Below are positions 29,454 to 38,152 of a stretch of DNA of 64,000 nt, in pieces (positions within the stretch are counted from its first letter, which is position 1; every line of letters starts with the position of its first letter). The stretch lies in assembly GCA_019745195.1 (NCBI GenBank), contig JAIETL010000038.1, positions 62,001-126,000 of the forward strand, given 5' to 3'. The stretch comes from Beijerinckiaceae bacterium. Its GTDB lineage: Bacteria; Pseudomonadota; Alphaproteobacteria; Rhizobiales; Beijerinckiaceae. Below the pieces are notes generated by a model, which worked only from the letters and a program-made list of their open reading frames with translations, had not been told where the DNA came from and did not search any database. The translations under genes were made by a program, and so were the position numbers.

Positions 29454-30214
29454 ACGCGCCCGCGATCACCGACGAGATGCTGGTCGCCTTTGCCGATGGC
29501 GAGGCCGACGAGGCGACGATCGACGCCGTCGCGAAAGCGCTCGAGACCGACGAGGCCCTGGCGCAAAGGCTCGACCTGTTCGTGACGACACGCCAGATCC
29601 TCAAGACGGAACTCGATTCTGTCGCCCGTGAAACGGTGCCCGACAGGCTGACGCGCTTCGTGATGGGCGGCGCGCCGAATGCGGGCGCGAGGCCTGCTAT
29701 CGCCGGAGCCGCCACGCCGAAGCCGCGACGCCGGATCGCCCTGCCGATGGCGGCGGCTCTGGCAGGCATCGTCGCGGGTGGGCTGGGCTACTGGGCGGGC
29801 ACGACCTCGCCGCAGTGGCGCGCCGGCGCTGCGGCGATGGCCGGGCTTGCCGCCGCCGACCCCGCCTTGGCGCAGGCGCTGGCGAATGCGCCCGATGGCG
29901 ACCGCCGGGCCTGGCGCGCGGCCGGCCACTCTGGCGAGATCGAGCTGCGCCAGAGCTTTCGCACCGAACGCGGTTTCTGCCGCAGCTTCGGCGTCAGCGA
30001 GAGCATGGACACGGGCTGGGGCGGGCTCGCCTGCCGGCAGGGCGCGGGGTGGAGCACGCAGGTCGTCGTCGCCGAGCCGCGCATGGCGGATGGCGCGTTC
30101 CGGCCGGCGAGCGGTTCGGGCGCTGCGATCGACGCGTTTCTGGGCGGCGCGCGCGCGGGCGATGCGCTTGATGCGGCGGCCGTGCGCGAGCAGATCGCCA
30201 AGGGCTGGCGCTGA
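29450..30214 (+). CDS. Membrane anti-sigma factor
   Basis: A 254-residue protein encoded by an ATGA overlap with the ECF sigma gene. The N-terminal ~95 residues are cytoplasmic and acidic (ITDEMLVAFADGEADEATIDAVAKAL), typical of sigma-binding anti-sigma domains; no zinc HxxxCxxC motif is present. One membrane helix follows (IALPMAAALAGIVAGGLGYWAG, ~98-118). The periplasmic C-terminus has two Cys (FCRSF and LACRQG) that could form a disulfide or sense redox or proteolysis. Function is assigned from position and topology. Confidence 0.85.
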   Translation: MNAPAITDEMLVAFADGEADEATIDAVAKALETDEALAQRLDLFVTTRQILKTELDSVARETVPDRLTRFVMGGAPNAGARPAIAGAATPKPRRRIALPMAAALAGIVAGGLGYWAGTTSPQWRAGAAAMAGLAAADPALAQALANAPDGDRRAWRAAGHSGEIELRQSFRTERGFCRSFGVSESMDTGWGGLACRQGAGWSTQVVVAEPRMADGAFRPASGSGAAIDAFLGGARAGDALDAAAVREQIAKGWR

Positions 30215-30282
30215 AACGACTGGCGCTGAAAGGGCTGGCGCCCAGCCGATCGGGCCTTCGCGAAAAAAGAGTCTCTCGGGCG

Positions 30283-30307
30283 GGAATAGATCGACGGCCC
30301 GCCCGTT
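30283..30307 (+). promoter_or_regulatory. Third GGAAT-N16-CGTT promoter
   Basis: GGAAT (30283-30287), exactly 16 nt, then CGTT (30304-30307). The spacing and hexamer are identical to both promoters of the divergent sigma/subtilase region. It lies 85 nt upstream of the ATG of the small secreted peptide gene. Confidence 0.7.
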
Positions 30308-30391
30308 ATCCTGATGCCGGGCAGTCAACCTCCGGCGTCGGGCCGGCTCTCCCGGACCCTGACGTCGGCGCCGGCGCAACAGGAGACACCG

Positions 30392-30580
30392 ATGACAGAT
30401 ATCGACAGGACCCGCCGGTCGCTGCTGCGCACCGCGCTGAGCGCCTTGCCGGCCATCGCGCTTGCGGGCGCAACCCTCACCGTCGCGACTACGGCCAAGG
30501 CGGATGATGACGACAATGGCGGCAGGCGTCGCGGCCGCGGCGGCCGGCGTCAGCGTGGCGGCAACGACGACGACGATTGA
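30392..30580 (+). CDS. Small exported peptide with Asp ends and an Arg/Gly core
   Basis: A 62-residue precursor of no family known to me. TRRSLLRTAL is a plausible twin-arginine motif, followed by a hydrophobic stretch (ALPAIALAGATLTVATT) and an AKA cleavage site. The predicted mature peptide is 25 residues: it begins DDDDNGG, ends GGNDDDD and has an 11-residue core with seven Arg, a near-mirror charge layout. AGGAGA precedes the ATG. A GGAAT-N16-CGTT promoter lies upstream and a strong terminator follows, so it is its own transcription unit under the same sigma as the subtilase (inference). It could be a protease substrate, signal, or polyanion/cation-binding peptide. Confidence 0.75.
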   Translation: MTDIDRTRRSLLRTALSALPAIALAGATLTVATTAKADDDDNGGRRRGRGGRRQRGGNDDDD

Positions 30581-30605
30581 GACTGCCCCGAGAGCATGGT
30601 GACAG

Positions 30606-30633
30606 CGCTCCGGCCGATGGCCGGAGCGTTTTT
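30606..30633 (+). terminator. Rho-independent terminator after the small peptide gene
   Basis: A perfect 10-bp stem (CGCTCCGGCC/GGCCGGAGCG) with a 3-nt loop, followed by TTTTT. It closes the sigma/anti-sigma/peptide block 26 nt after the peptide stop and also separates it from the convergent transglutaminase gene. Confidence 0.92.
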
Positions 30634-30642
30634 GTGTCGAGA

Positions 30643-31461
30643 TCAGGCCGCCCGCAGGGCCGTGCCGTCCTGCGTGTTGTCCTGAGCGCGCCTGACCGTG
30701 ATACTCTGGTTCAGGCACTGGCAGTTGAACTCGCTGGTCAGGAAGGCGATGTCGGCGGCGTCGCGGCCGCTGCCGATGCGGACCATGCCTTCGACGGGGG
30801 CGAGCCGCGTCGGATCGACCAGCCACCAGCGGTCGCCGAGATAGACCTCGAAGACGGCGTGAAAATCCGGCGGATCGAGATCGAGCGCATAGGCGCTGAC
30901 GGCGCGTGCCGGGATGTTCAGCGCCCGCGTCAGCGTGATGCCGAGATGGCTGAAATCGCGGCAGACGCCGGCGCGGTCGATGAAGGTCCGCTCTGCCGTG
31001 GTCAACGCATTGCTGACGCCATGGACATAGTCGACATGTTCGTAGAGCCAGTCGAGCAGCGCCAGCACGCGCGCCCCGCCGAGCGGCACGTCACGGAATT
31101 CGCGCTGGGCGAAGCGCATGAACTCGTCGGACGGACAGAACCGGCTCGGCAGCACATAGGGCAACACCTCGCGCGGCAATTGCGACCAATCGTGCTGGAA
31201 AGCGTCCGCCGGCAGCGTCGTGCGCAGGCCGTTATCGACCGTGGCGCGGTAGCGGATCTCGACCTGGCCGCTCAGCGCAGCGCGGAAGCGCCGCTCGCCG
31301 GTCGCCATGTCCTCGTCGCGTATCAAGTCGGCCGACGGCGAGATTTCGAGGCTCTCGGACAGGATCGTCTGGTCGGGCGAGCGCGCCGCCTCGATCGCTG
31401 CGATTATCTGCGTCGCGCTGCCGAATCCATAGGTCAGCGCAGCCTCGATTTCGAGCTTCAT
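30643..31461 (-). CDS. Transglutaminase-like protein
   Basis: A 272-residue protein of the transglutaminase-like superfamily. The Cys-His-Asp triad is visible as GVCRDFSHLG, DFHAVFEVYLG and VDPTRLAP. The N-terminal half is the beta-rich region seen in bacterial two-domain members. There is no signal peptide, so it is probably a cytoplasmic protease- or amidase-like enzyme of unknown substrate. GGGGGAA lies upstream of the chosen ATG (MKLEIEAALTYGFG). Confidence 0.9.
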   Translation of the reverse strand: MKLEIEAALTYGFGSATQIIAAIEAARSPDQTILSESLEISPSADLIRDEDMATGERRFRAALSGQVEIRYRATVDNGLRTTLPADAFQHDWSQLPREVLPYVLPSRFCPSDEFMRFAQREFRDVPLGGARVLALLDWLYEHVDYVHGVSNALTTAERTFIDRAGVCRDFSHLGITLTRALNIPARAVSAYALDLDPPDFHAVFEVYLGDRWWLVDPTRLAPVEGMVRIGSGRDAADIAFLTSEFNCQCLNQSITVRRAQDNTQDGTALRAA

Positions 31462-31532
31462 CCAAATTCCCCCGGACCATCTTGTGGTGAGACTGGCCAA
31501 CGCCGCCCCGCCGCCGATGTTCCCGGGCGGCG

Positions 31533-32540
31533 TCAGGCTGCGTCTCTGGCTGGCGTCAGCCCCTGTGCCACCTCGGCGAGGATGGCGAAGGAGCGCTTGC
31601 GCGCCGCATGGTCGAAGATCGGCGCGGTCGCCATGATCTCGTTGGCGCGTGTCGCCGTGATGAAGGCCGACAAATCGCGCGCAATCGTCTCGGGCGAACC
31701 GACGAAGGCGTAGCGCAGCATCTGCGAGGCCTGCATCTTCTCGTGCGGCGCCCAGTGCTGCTCGATGTCGTCGACGGGGGGCTTGAGCTTGCCTCGCGTG
31801 CCCCGGATCATGTCAAGGAAGCGCAACTGCTGCGATGTGAAGAGCCGGCGCGCCTCTGCATCGGTTTCGGCCGCGATCACCGAAATGCCGGGCATGGCAT
31901 GGGGCGTCTTCGCCTGCTGCGACGGCCTGAAGCGCTCGCGATAGATGCCGAGCGCCTGCATCAAGGCTTCTGGCGCAAAATGCGAGGCGAAGGCGTAGGG
32001 CAGGCCGAGCTCTGCGGCGAGCTGCGCGCCGAACAGGCTCGACCCCAGGATCCAGAGCGGCACGTTCAGCCCCGCGCCCGGCACGGCCTGGATCGACTGG
32101 CCGGGCTCGGCCGGCTCGAAATAGGCCTGCACCTCCATGACGTCGCGCGGGAAGTCGTGGGCGGCATGCGGGTCGCGCCGCATCGCCCGCATGGTGAGCT
32201 GATCGGTGCCAGGCGCGCGGCCGAGCCCGAGGTCGATGCGGCCCGGAAACAGCGATTCCAGCGTGCCGAACTGCTCGGCGATGATCAGTGGCGCATGGTT
32301 TGGCAGCATCACGCCGCCGGCGCCGATCCGCATCGTCGAGGTGGCGGCGGCGAGCTGCCCGATCACGACGGCGGTTGCGGCGCTGGCGATGCCGGTCATG
32401 TTGTGATGCTCGGCGACCCAGTAGCGGGTGTAGCCGAGGTTCTCTGCATGCTGCGCGAGGTCGATCGACTTGCGCAGCGCCTCGCCCGCGCTCTCGCCCT
32501 CATTCACGGGCACGAGGTCCAGCACCGAAATCGCAACCAT
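31533..32540 (-). CDS. LLM-class flavin-dependent oxidoreductase
   Basis: Luciferase-like monooxygenase, 335 residues, of the single-domain MsnO8/YhbW type. The N-terminus [18 protein letters not shown] and the segment [22 protein letters not shown] are characteristic. The family uses FMNH2 and O2; the substrate is unknown. The start at [10 protein letters not shown] matches the family. A longer in-frame extension would run antisense through the response-regulator gene and is rejected. Confidence 0.93.
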   Translation of the reverse strand: MVAISVLDLVPVNEGESAGEALRKSIDLAQHAENLGYTRYWVAEHHNMTGIASAATAVVIGQLAAATSTMRIGAGGVMLPNHAPLIIAEQFGTLESLFPGRIDLGLGRAPGTDQLTMRAMRRDPHAAHDFPRDVMEVQAYFEPAEPGQSIQAVPGAGLNVPLWILGSSLFGAQLAAELGLPYAFASHFAPEALMQALGIYRERFRPSQQAKTPHAMPGISVIAAETDAEARRLFTSQQLRFLDMIRGTRGKLKPPVDDIEQHWAPHEKMQASQMLRYAFVGSPETIARDLSAFITATRANEIMATAPIFDHAARKRSFAILAEVAQGLTPARDAA

Positions 32541-32813
32541 GGTCGCTCCGTTGGTCTCAGGCGCAAGCGTCGTAGCGCCCCGATTACAATGGGACCCGCC
32601 GGCGCCGGTTTCCAGAGCCGAAAGCGCGGCGTCATGGCGACCCTGCGCCGAAGTTCTGCGTCGGATTGCGGCGCTGGCGAGGTTTCTGGTGTCGGCTGAT
32701 TGCCAATGCGTGTACAGAAACATCTGGAAACAATCCGACGCGCGACGCTCGCGGGAGCGGGGCGTAGAGCCGGTTTGCGGCTGTATCGCGCCGCGTCGGA
32801 GCCGAGGCAGGGC

Positions 32814-33530
32814 ATGAACCGCACCCCGCATATCCTGATGGTCGAGGACGATCGCGAGATCGCCAACCTCGTCTCGCGCTTCCTGCGCAACCACGACATG
32901 CGGGTCAAGGCCGTGCCGAACGGCCGCGAGATGGATGTCGCCCTGCGCGACGGCCGCTTCGATCTCGTGGTGCTCGACCTGATGCTGCCGGGCGAGGACG
33001 GGCTGTCGCTCTGCCGCCGCCTGCGCTCGGACGGGGCGCTGCCGATCATCATGCTGACCGCCAAGGCCGAGGAGATCGACCGCATCCTCGGGCTGGAGAT
33101 GGGCGCCGACGACTATCTGGTGAAGCCGTTCAACCCGCGCGAACTGCTTGCGCGCATCCGGGCGGTGCTGCGGCGCGCGTCGGTGCTGGCCCAGCCCGAG
33201 ATCGGCGAGAGCGTGGTGATCAGCTTCGAGGGCTGGAAGCTCGACAAGGCGGTGCGCCGGCTGTTCAACCCGGCGGGCGAGCGCGTCGCTCTGACCGGGG
33301 CCGAGCTCGACCTGCTGCTGGCCTTCTGCGAGCGCCCGCGTCGCGTGCTCTCGCGCGACCAGTTGCTCGATCTCACGCAAGGGCGCGCGGCCGCGCCATT
33401 CGAGCGCTCGATCGACGTGCTGGTCAGCCGCCTGCGCCAGAAGATGGAGCGCAATCCGCGCGAGCCGGAGCTGATCCAGACCATCCGTTCGGGCGGCTAC
33501 ATGTTCTCGCCGGAGATCGCGGCCGGATGA
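32814..33530 (+). CDS. OmpR-family response regulator
   Basis: A 238-residue two-component regulator. The receiver domain has the acidic pair in [10 protein letters not shown], the phospho-acceptor Asp in [12 protein letters not shown] and Lys in [11 protein letters not shown]. The C-terminal winged helix (OmpR/PhoB) ends with [17 protein letters not shown] and IRSGGYMF. It overlaps its kinase by ATGA. Targets are not evident; neighbours give no clear hint. Confidence 0.95.
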   Translation: MNRTPHILMVEDDREIANLVSRFLRNHDMRVKAVPNGREMDVALRDGRFDLVVLDLMLPGEDGLSLCRRLRSDGALPIIMLTAKAEEIDRILGLEMGADDYLVKPFNPRELLARIRAVLRRASVLAQPEIGESVVISFEGWKLDKAVRRLFNPAGERVALTGAELDLLLAFCERPRRVLSRDQLLDLTQGRAAAPFERSIDVLVSRLRQKMERNPREPELIQTIRSGGYMFSPEIAAG

Positions 33531-34879
33531 AGCGCCTGTTCCTGCGGCTGCTGCCGGAGCGCGCGGCGGCGCAGATCGCGGTCATCGTCGTCGGCTCGCT
33601 GATTCTCGCCAACATCGTCACGGCCGTCGTGCTGCTGACGACGCTGCCGAGCGAATTCAGGCGGCTGCCGAGTTTTCCCTATGTCGTCGAACTCGTCACC
33701 GTGGCGCGGCAGCTTCAGGCGACCGGAAACCCACAGGAGCGCGAGACGGTTCTCAGCGCCGCTCTCGCCGCCAACCCCCGGCTGTCGCGGCTCGCCGAGG
33801 GCGTACAGGCGACCACGCGCTCGCTGCCGAAGCCCGACCGCGAGATGCGGCAGCGTCTGCTGGAGGACCTCGCCGGCATCGCCGAGCCCCTCATCCTCGA
33901 CAAGCCCGAGCGGCAGGGTGGGTTGCCCGCCCCGCCGCCGGTCGGACTGCGCTTCCCGGACGGCAGCGGCCTCGCGATGGCCCCGCCGCCGATGACGCCG
34001 CCGCCGCGCGGGCTCGCCTTCATCATCTATCTGCTCGTCATGCTGGCTTCGCTGGCGATGCTGATCGGGCTCCTGTCGCTCTGGGCGACGCGCGCCGTGG
34101 TCTCGCCGCTGACCGGTCTGGCCGAGGCCGCCGACCGCTTCGACCCCGACCGCGACGAGGTCGTGGCGATCGAGCGCGGGCCGGTCGAGGTCAAGCGGCT
34201 GGCGGGGGCCTTCAGCGCCATGGCCGGTCGCATTCGCCGGCTCGTCGACGAGCGCACGCGGATGCTGGCGGCCGTCAGCCACGATCTGCGCACGCCGATC
34301 ACGCGGCTGAGGCTCCGGGCCGAGGATATCGGCGAGGAGGACAAGCGCCAGGCCATCCTGTCGGATCTGGCGCTGATGGAGCGCATGGTCGGCGGCGCGC
34401 TGTCCTATCTGCGCGAGGGCCGCGCCTCCGGCAGCATGGTCGCCACCGACATTCCGGCGCTGCTGCAGACGATCTGCGACGATTTCGGCGATCTCGGTCA
34501 TATCGTCGTCTATCAGGGGCCGATGCGGGCCTCGGCGCTGTGCGATTCAGACCAGATGATGCGCGCCGTGACCAATCTCATCGACAACGCCATCAAGTTC
34601 GGCGGCAAGCCCGCGGTCGTGCTCGACGACGCCGATCCGGAGCGCATCGCGATCATGGTCGAGGATGATGGGCCCGGCATCGCAGCCGAGGAGCGCGAAA
34701 AGGTGTTCGAGCCGTTCTATCGCAGCGATCTGGCGCGGACGCTGCGCGAGGGCAGCGGCTTCGGGCTGGGCCTCGCCATCGTGCGCGCCATCGCCGAAGG
34801 CCATCGCGGGGAACTGACATTGTCGGAGCGTCCCGGCGGCGGATTGCGGGCGGTGATCGCCTGGCCGAGGCGCTGGTGA
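33527..34879 (+). CDS. Sensor histidine kinase
   Basis: A 450-residue EnvZ-like kinase. TM1 (~15-38) and TM2 (~165-190, [24 protein letters not shown]) flank a periplasmic domain of ~125 residues ending in a Pro-rich segment ([10 protein letters not shown]). A HAMP domain, the H-box [16 protein letters not shown], an N-box ([11 protein letters not shown]) and G-boxes ([17 protein letters not shown]) follow. It partners the overlapping response regulator. The signal is unknown. Confidence 0.95.
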   Translation: MKRLFLRLLPERAAAQIAVIVVGSLILANIVTAVVLLTTLPSEFRRLPSFPYVVELVTVARQLQATGNPQERETVLSAALAANPRLSRLAEGVQATTRSLPKPDREMRQRLLEDLAGIAEPLILDKPERQGGLPAPPPVGLRFPDGSGLAMAPPPMTPPPRGLAFIIYLLVMLASLAMLIGLLSLWATRAVVSPLTGLAEAADRFDPDRDEVVAIERGPVEVKRLAGAFSAMAGRIRRLVDERTRMLAAVSHDLRTPITRLRLRAEDIGEEDKRQAILSDLALMERMVGGALSYLREGRASGSMVATDIPALLQTICDDFGDLGHIVVYQGPMRASALCDSDQMMRAVTNLIDNAIKFGGKPAVVLDDADPERIAIMVEDDGPGIAAEEREKVFEPFYRSDLARTLREGSGFGLGLAIVRAIAEGHRGELTLSERPGGGLRAVIAWPRRW

Positions 34880-35040
34880 GCCGACCGGCGCTCCCAGCGG
34901 CGACTTGCGTCGCCTGCGTCCCGCCCCCGTCGCCAGAGGCATAGCGGCGGACCCGCGACTGCGCCATCTTGCGCCAGACGCATTGCGATGGGCTCCAAGC
35001 CCGGCCGCCAAGGCAGCATGCTCAACGGGGAGGGTTTCGA

Positions 35041-35355
35041 ATGATCTACGAAGAGCGCGATTATCGCATCCGGGCCGGCAAGCTCGCCCAGTTCGTCAAG
35101 CTCTATGGCGAGTTCGGCCTGCCCCTGCAGAAGAAGCATCTCGGCACTTTCGTGTCCTACTTCACCACCGAGATCGGCGAACTCAACCATGTCGTGGCGC
35201 TGTGGGGCTATGACAGCCTCGACGACCGCGCCGCGCGGCGCAAGGCGATGCTCGCCGATCCGGCCTGGCAGGATTATCTCGCCCGTGTCGACGGGCTGAT
35301 CGATGTGCAGCAGACGCGGATTCTCACGCCCGTCGCCTTTTCGCCGCTGCAATGA
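35041..35355 (+). CDS. NIPSNAP-family protein
   Basis: A 104-residue NIPSNAP (ferredoxin-like dimeric alpha/beta barrel) protein. Motifs are YEERDYRIRAGKLAQFVKLY and TEIGELNHVVALWGYDSLDDR. Bacterial members often sit in catabolic operons with unknown role. It overlaps the next gene by ATGA, so the three genes to 36979 are one operon. AGGG precedes the ATG. Confidence 0.92.
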   Translation: MIYEERDYRIRAGKLAQFVKLYGEFGLPLQKKHLGTFVSYFTTEIGELNHVVALWGYDSLDDRAARRKAMLADPAWQDYLARVDGLIDVQQTRILTPVAFSPLQ

Positions 35356-36176
35356 GCGCCGCGCAGGGCAGCGCCGGCGGGCGCTTCGAGGTCAGGACGG
35401 CAGACGGCGCGGTCCTCAAGGCCTTCAGCGAGGGCGCGGGCCAGCCGCTGCTGCTGGTCAGCGGGCTCGGCGGCACGGCCGGGTTCTGGGCCGACAACGC
35501 CGCGACGCTGGCGCGCTCCTTCCGCGTCATCCGCTTCGACCAGCGCGGCATCGGCGGCAGCTCGCGCGGGAGCGCGCCCTGCACCATCGCACAGCTCGCG
35601 ATGGACTGTGCCGCCGTGCTGGACGCGGCCGGCGTCGCGCGCGCCGTTCTGCTCGGCCATTCGACCGGCGGCTGCATCGGCCAGGAACTCGGGCGGTTCG
35701 CGCCCGAACGGCTCGACGGCCTCATCCTGAGCGCGACCTGGCTCAGGCCGAGCCGCTATATGGCGGGTCTCTTCCGCACGCGTCTGGCGATCCTCGAAGC
35801 CGATCCGGTGGCCTATGCGGCGACGGGCGCGCTGCTGGCGTATCCACCGATCTGGCTCGAAGCGAACTGGCCAGTCTTCGAGGGCGCGGAAAAGGGCGCG
35901 CCCGCGTCATCCGAGGCCCGTGCGGTCGTGCGCGAGCGGATCGAGGCGCTGCTGTCCTTCGACGGCTCGGCGCATGCCGCCGCGCTCGCCATGCCGGTGC
36001 TGATCCTGGGCGCGCGAGACGACATGATCGTGCCCTGCTTCCTGCAGGAGGAGCTTGCCGCCGCGCTGCCGGGCTCGCGCAAGACCATGCTCGATACGGG
36101 CGGGCATTTCTTCCCGGTCTCGCGGCCGGACGCCTTCACCGCGACCGTCGCCGAATGGATCGGCGAACTGGCATGA
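35352..36176 (+). CDS. Alpha/beta-hydrolase
   Basis: A 274-residue alpha/beta-hydrolase resembling 3-oxoadipate enol-lactonase/RutD-type enzymes. It has the oxyanion HG-like VSGLGGTAGFW, the nucleophile elbow GHSTGGCIG (Ser) and a C-terminal DTGGHFFP with the catalytic His; the Asp is probably in LGARDDMIVP. It is translationally coupled to the genes on both sides. The likely role is hydrolysis of an amide, carbamate or lactone that feeds the next enzyme (inference). Confidence 0.9.
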   Translation: MSAAQGSAGGRFEVRTADGAVLKAFSEGAGQPLLLVSGLGGTAGFWADNAATLARSFRVIRFDQRGIGGSSRGSAPCTIAQLAMDCAAVLDAAGVARAVLLGHSTGGCIGQELGRFAPERLDGLILSATWLRPSRYMAGLFRTRLAILEADPVAYAATGALLAYPPIWLEANWPVFEGAEKGAPASSEARAVVRERIEALLSFDGSAHAAALAMPVLILGARDDMIVPCFLQEELAAALPGSRKTMLDTGGHFFPVSRPDAFTATVAEWIGELA

Positions 36177-36979
36177 AGCGCCGTCGCATCGTCCTGATCG
36201 GCTATGGCGCGATTGCCGCCGATCTCGCCGCGAGGCTGCTGGCGGCGCGCGAACCGGCTTACGATCTCGCGGTGCTGCTCGGCGCGGCCTCGCCGTCGCG
36301 CGAGCGCGTGCCCTTCGGCTGCGCGCTGCTCTCCGACATCGAAGGCGTCGCGGCTTTCGCTCCCGATCTGGTGGTCGAGGCGGCGGGACATGGCGCGATC
36401 CGCGCGCATGGGCCGGCCTGCCTCGGGCTTGGCCTGCCGCTGCTGGTCTCGTCGATCGGCGCGCTGCATGACGAGACGCTGCTGGCGCAGCTGACCGATG
36501 CGGCGCGAGCCGGCGGCGGGCGCATCCTGCTGCCCTCGGGCGCGCTCGGGGCGCTCGACTACGTCCGGGCCGTGAGCCGTGCGGCCGACCTCGCGCTGCG
36601 CTACGAGTCGCGCAAGCCGCCGGCGGCCTGGAAGGACGAACTAGCGCGGCTGGGCCATGATGCCGAGCACCTGGATTCCGCCGTGACATTGTTTACCGGC
36701 GATGCGCGCGCGGCCGCAGCCGCCTATCCGCAGAACCTGAACGTCGCCGCCGCGCTGGCGCTCGCGGGTCCCGGCTTTTCCGGCGTCGAGGTGGCGGTGG
36801 TCTGCGATCCGGCGGCGGCCGGCAACACCCATATCGTCGAGGCGAAGAGCGCGCTCGGCACGATGCGCATCGAAATCGCCAACCGGCCGTCGCCGGCCAA
36901 TCCCAAGACCTCATGGATCGTCGGCGCCTCGCTGATGGCGGCGATCGATCAGTTTTTTTCGCCGATCCAGATGCTCTGA
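36173..36979 (+). CDS. Aspartate dehydrogenase-like protein
   Basis: A 268-residue protein of the L-aspartate dehydrogenase (NadX) family. The N-terminal Rossmann motif is LIGYGAIAADLAARL. The family C-terminal signatures YPQNLNVAAALALAG and NPKTSWIVGASL are present. Known members interconvert aspartate and oxaloacetate/iminoaspartate with NAD(P). No nadA or nadC is nearby, so a role in catabolism of an amino acid derived by the upstream hydrolase is more likely than NAD synthesis here. Confidence 0.85.
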   Translation: MKRRRIVLIGYGAIAADLAARLLAAREPAYDLAVLLGAASPSRERVPFGCALLSDIEGVAAFAPDLVVEAAGHGAIRAHGPACLGLGLPLLVSSIGALHDETLLAQLTDAARAGGGRILLPSGALGALDYVRAVSRAADLALRYESRKPPAAWKDELARLGHDAEHLDSAVTLFTGDARAAAAAYPQNLNVAAALALAGPGFSGVEVAVVCDPAAAGNTHIVEAKSALGTMRIEIANRPSPANPKTSWIVGASLMAAIDQFFSPIQML

Positions 36980-36991
36980 GAGCCGAGGCGC

Positions 36992-37016
36992 GGAACGACC
37001 CTCTACCCCGAGCGTT
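36992..37016 (+). promoter_or_regulatory. EcfG-type general-stress promoter
   Basis: GGAAC (36992-36996), exactly 16 nt, then CGTT (37013-37016): a full match to the alphaproteobacterial EcfG (PhyR/NepR-controlled) promoter. It precedes the small FPASDP gene by 49 nt. Note GGAAC here versus GGAAT in the ECF locus at 28.8-30.3 kb. Confidence 0.8.
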
Positions 37017-37065
37017 TCCTCGATGAACAGCCGGCGCGGCCGGAGTCAGACATGAGGAGACGATC

Positions 37066-37254
37066 ATGACCGCCACCGCCAATCCCGCGAAAGAGAGCCT
37101 GCGTCAGGAGCAGGCCGAGCAGAAGCGCGCCGCGAAGGGCAAGACGGAGGATGCGGCCCTGACCGACGCGCTCAAGGATACGTTTCCGGCGAGCGATCCG
37201 GTGGCGGCACAGGCGCCGAGCAAGCCGGGAACGGCGGGGAAGGCGAAGAATTGA
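37066..37254 (+). CDS. Small stress-type protein with FPASDP motif
   Basis: A 62-residue, highly charged, probably disordered protein. It carries the motif DALKDTFPASDPVAAQAP, which recurs in small proteins of unknown function across alphaproteobacteria. The ribosome-binding site is GAGGAGA. An EcfG-type promoter lies just upstream, so it is probably a general-stress-response gene (inference). Confidence 0.82.
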   Translation: MTATANPAKESLRQEQAEQKRAAKGKTEDAALTDALKDTFPASDPVAAQAPSKPGTAGKAKN

Positions 37255-37360
37255 GCGGGGCGGGATCGCCTGGCCGGGCTGCCATGATCCGCGCATTGCC
37301 GAGCAGCGCGTGAGGCTCTACCCCTCGGAGATCGTTGCCTCCGGTCGGAACGAGATCCCA

Positions 37361-38146
37361 GTGCCGCAAGATCCAGTCACGCATGATTTCGACGCCGCGA
37401 CCGGCATCGCCCGCATCACCTTCAACCGGCCGGACGTCCTGAACGCCATCGATCTCGCGACGGCGCGGACCTTCGGCGCGGCGGTCGCGGCCGTGACCGG
37501 GTTTGAAGGCCTGCGCTGCGTTGTGCTCGCCGGCGCAGGCCGCGCTTTCATCGCGGGCGGCGACGTGGCGAGCTTCGGCGACGAGCCGGCAGAGGTCGTC
37601 GATGCGCTGCTGGAGGCGCTGCATCCGCCGCTGCTCGCCTTGCGGGCCTGCGCGGCTCCCGTCCTGGCTGTGGTGCAGGGCGCGGCCGCCGGCGGGGGCC
37701 TGAGCATCGCGCTCGGCGCGGACTACCTTTTGGCCTCCGACAAGGCGCGTTTCGTCATCGCCTATGACCGGATCGGGGCCGCACCCGATTGCGGCGGCAC
37801 CTGGTTCCTCGCCCGAAAGCTCGGGCGGACGCGCGCTTTCGCGATGCTTTTGCGCGGTGAGACGCTCGACGGGCAGGCGGCTCTGGAGGCCGGCCTCGTC
37901 AGCGAGGTCGTGCCGCAGGCGGAACTCGAGGCCCGCGCGCAGGCGCTGGCGCTGCGGATCGCATCCGGCCCGACGCAGGCCTATGGCCAGTTCAAGCGGC
38001 TCATCGACGATGCGACGGCGGCGACGCTGGCCGACCAGCTCGAAGCAGAGCGACGGGCCTTCCTCACTGCTACCATGACCGACGACTTCCGCGAGGGCGT
38101 CGCCGCCTTCCTGAGCAAGCGCGAGCCGGTCTTCACCGGCCGCTGA
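37361..38146 (+). CDS. Enoyl-CoA hydratase/isomerase family protein
   Basis: Crotonase superfamily, 261 residues. It has the N-terminal ITFNRPDVLNAID, the oxyanion-hole segments AFIAGGDVASFG and AAAGGGLSIALGADYLLAS, and the C-terminal AFLSKREPVF. The first catalytic Glu of bona fide hydratases appears as Asp/Cys in IGAAPDCGGTWFLAR, so it may be an isomerase or another crotonase activity. The GTG start used gives MPQDPVTHDFD; a GTG 51 nt upstream is an alternative. Confidence 0.88.
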   Translation: MPQDPVTHDFDAATGIARITFNRPDVLNAIDLATARTFGAAVAAVTGFEGLRCVVLAGAGRAFIAGGDVASFGDEPAEVVDALLEALHPPLLALRACAAPVLAVVQGAAAGGGLSIALGADYLLASDKARFVIAYDRIGAAPDCGGTWFLARKLGRTRAFAMLLRGETLDGQAALEAGLVSEVVPQAELEARAQALALRIASGPTQAYGQFKRLIDDATAATLADQLEAERRAFLTATMTDDFREGVAAFLSKREPVFTGR

Positions 38147-38152
38147 GGCGCT

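Noticed and set aside
32541-33380. N-terminal extension of the luciferase-like protein
   Set aside because: It would run antisense through the response-regulator gene, and the family N-terminus begins at [10 protein letters not shown].
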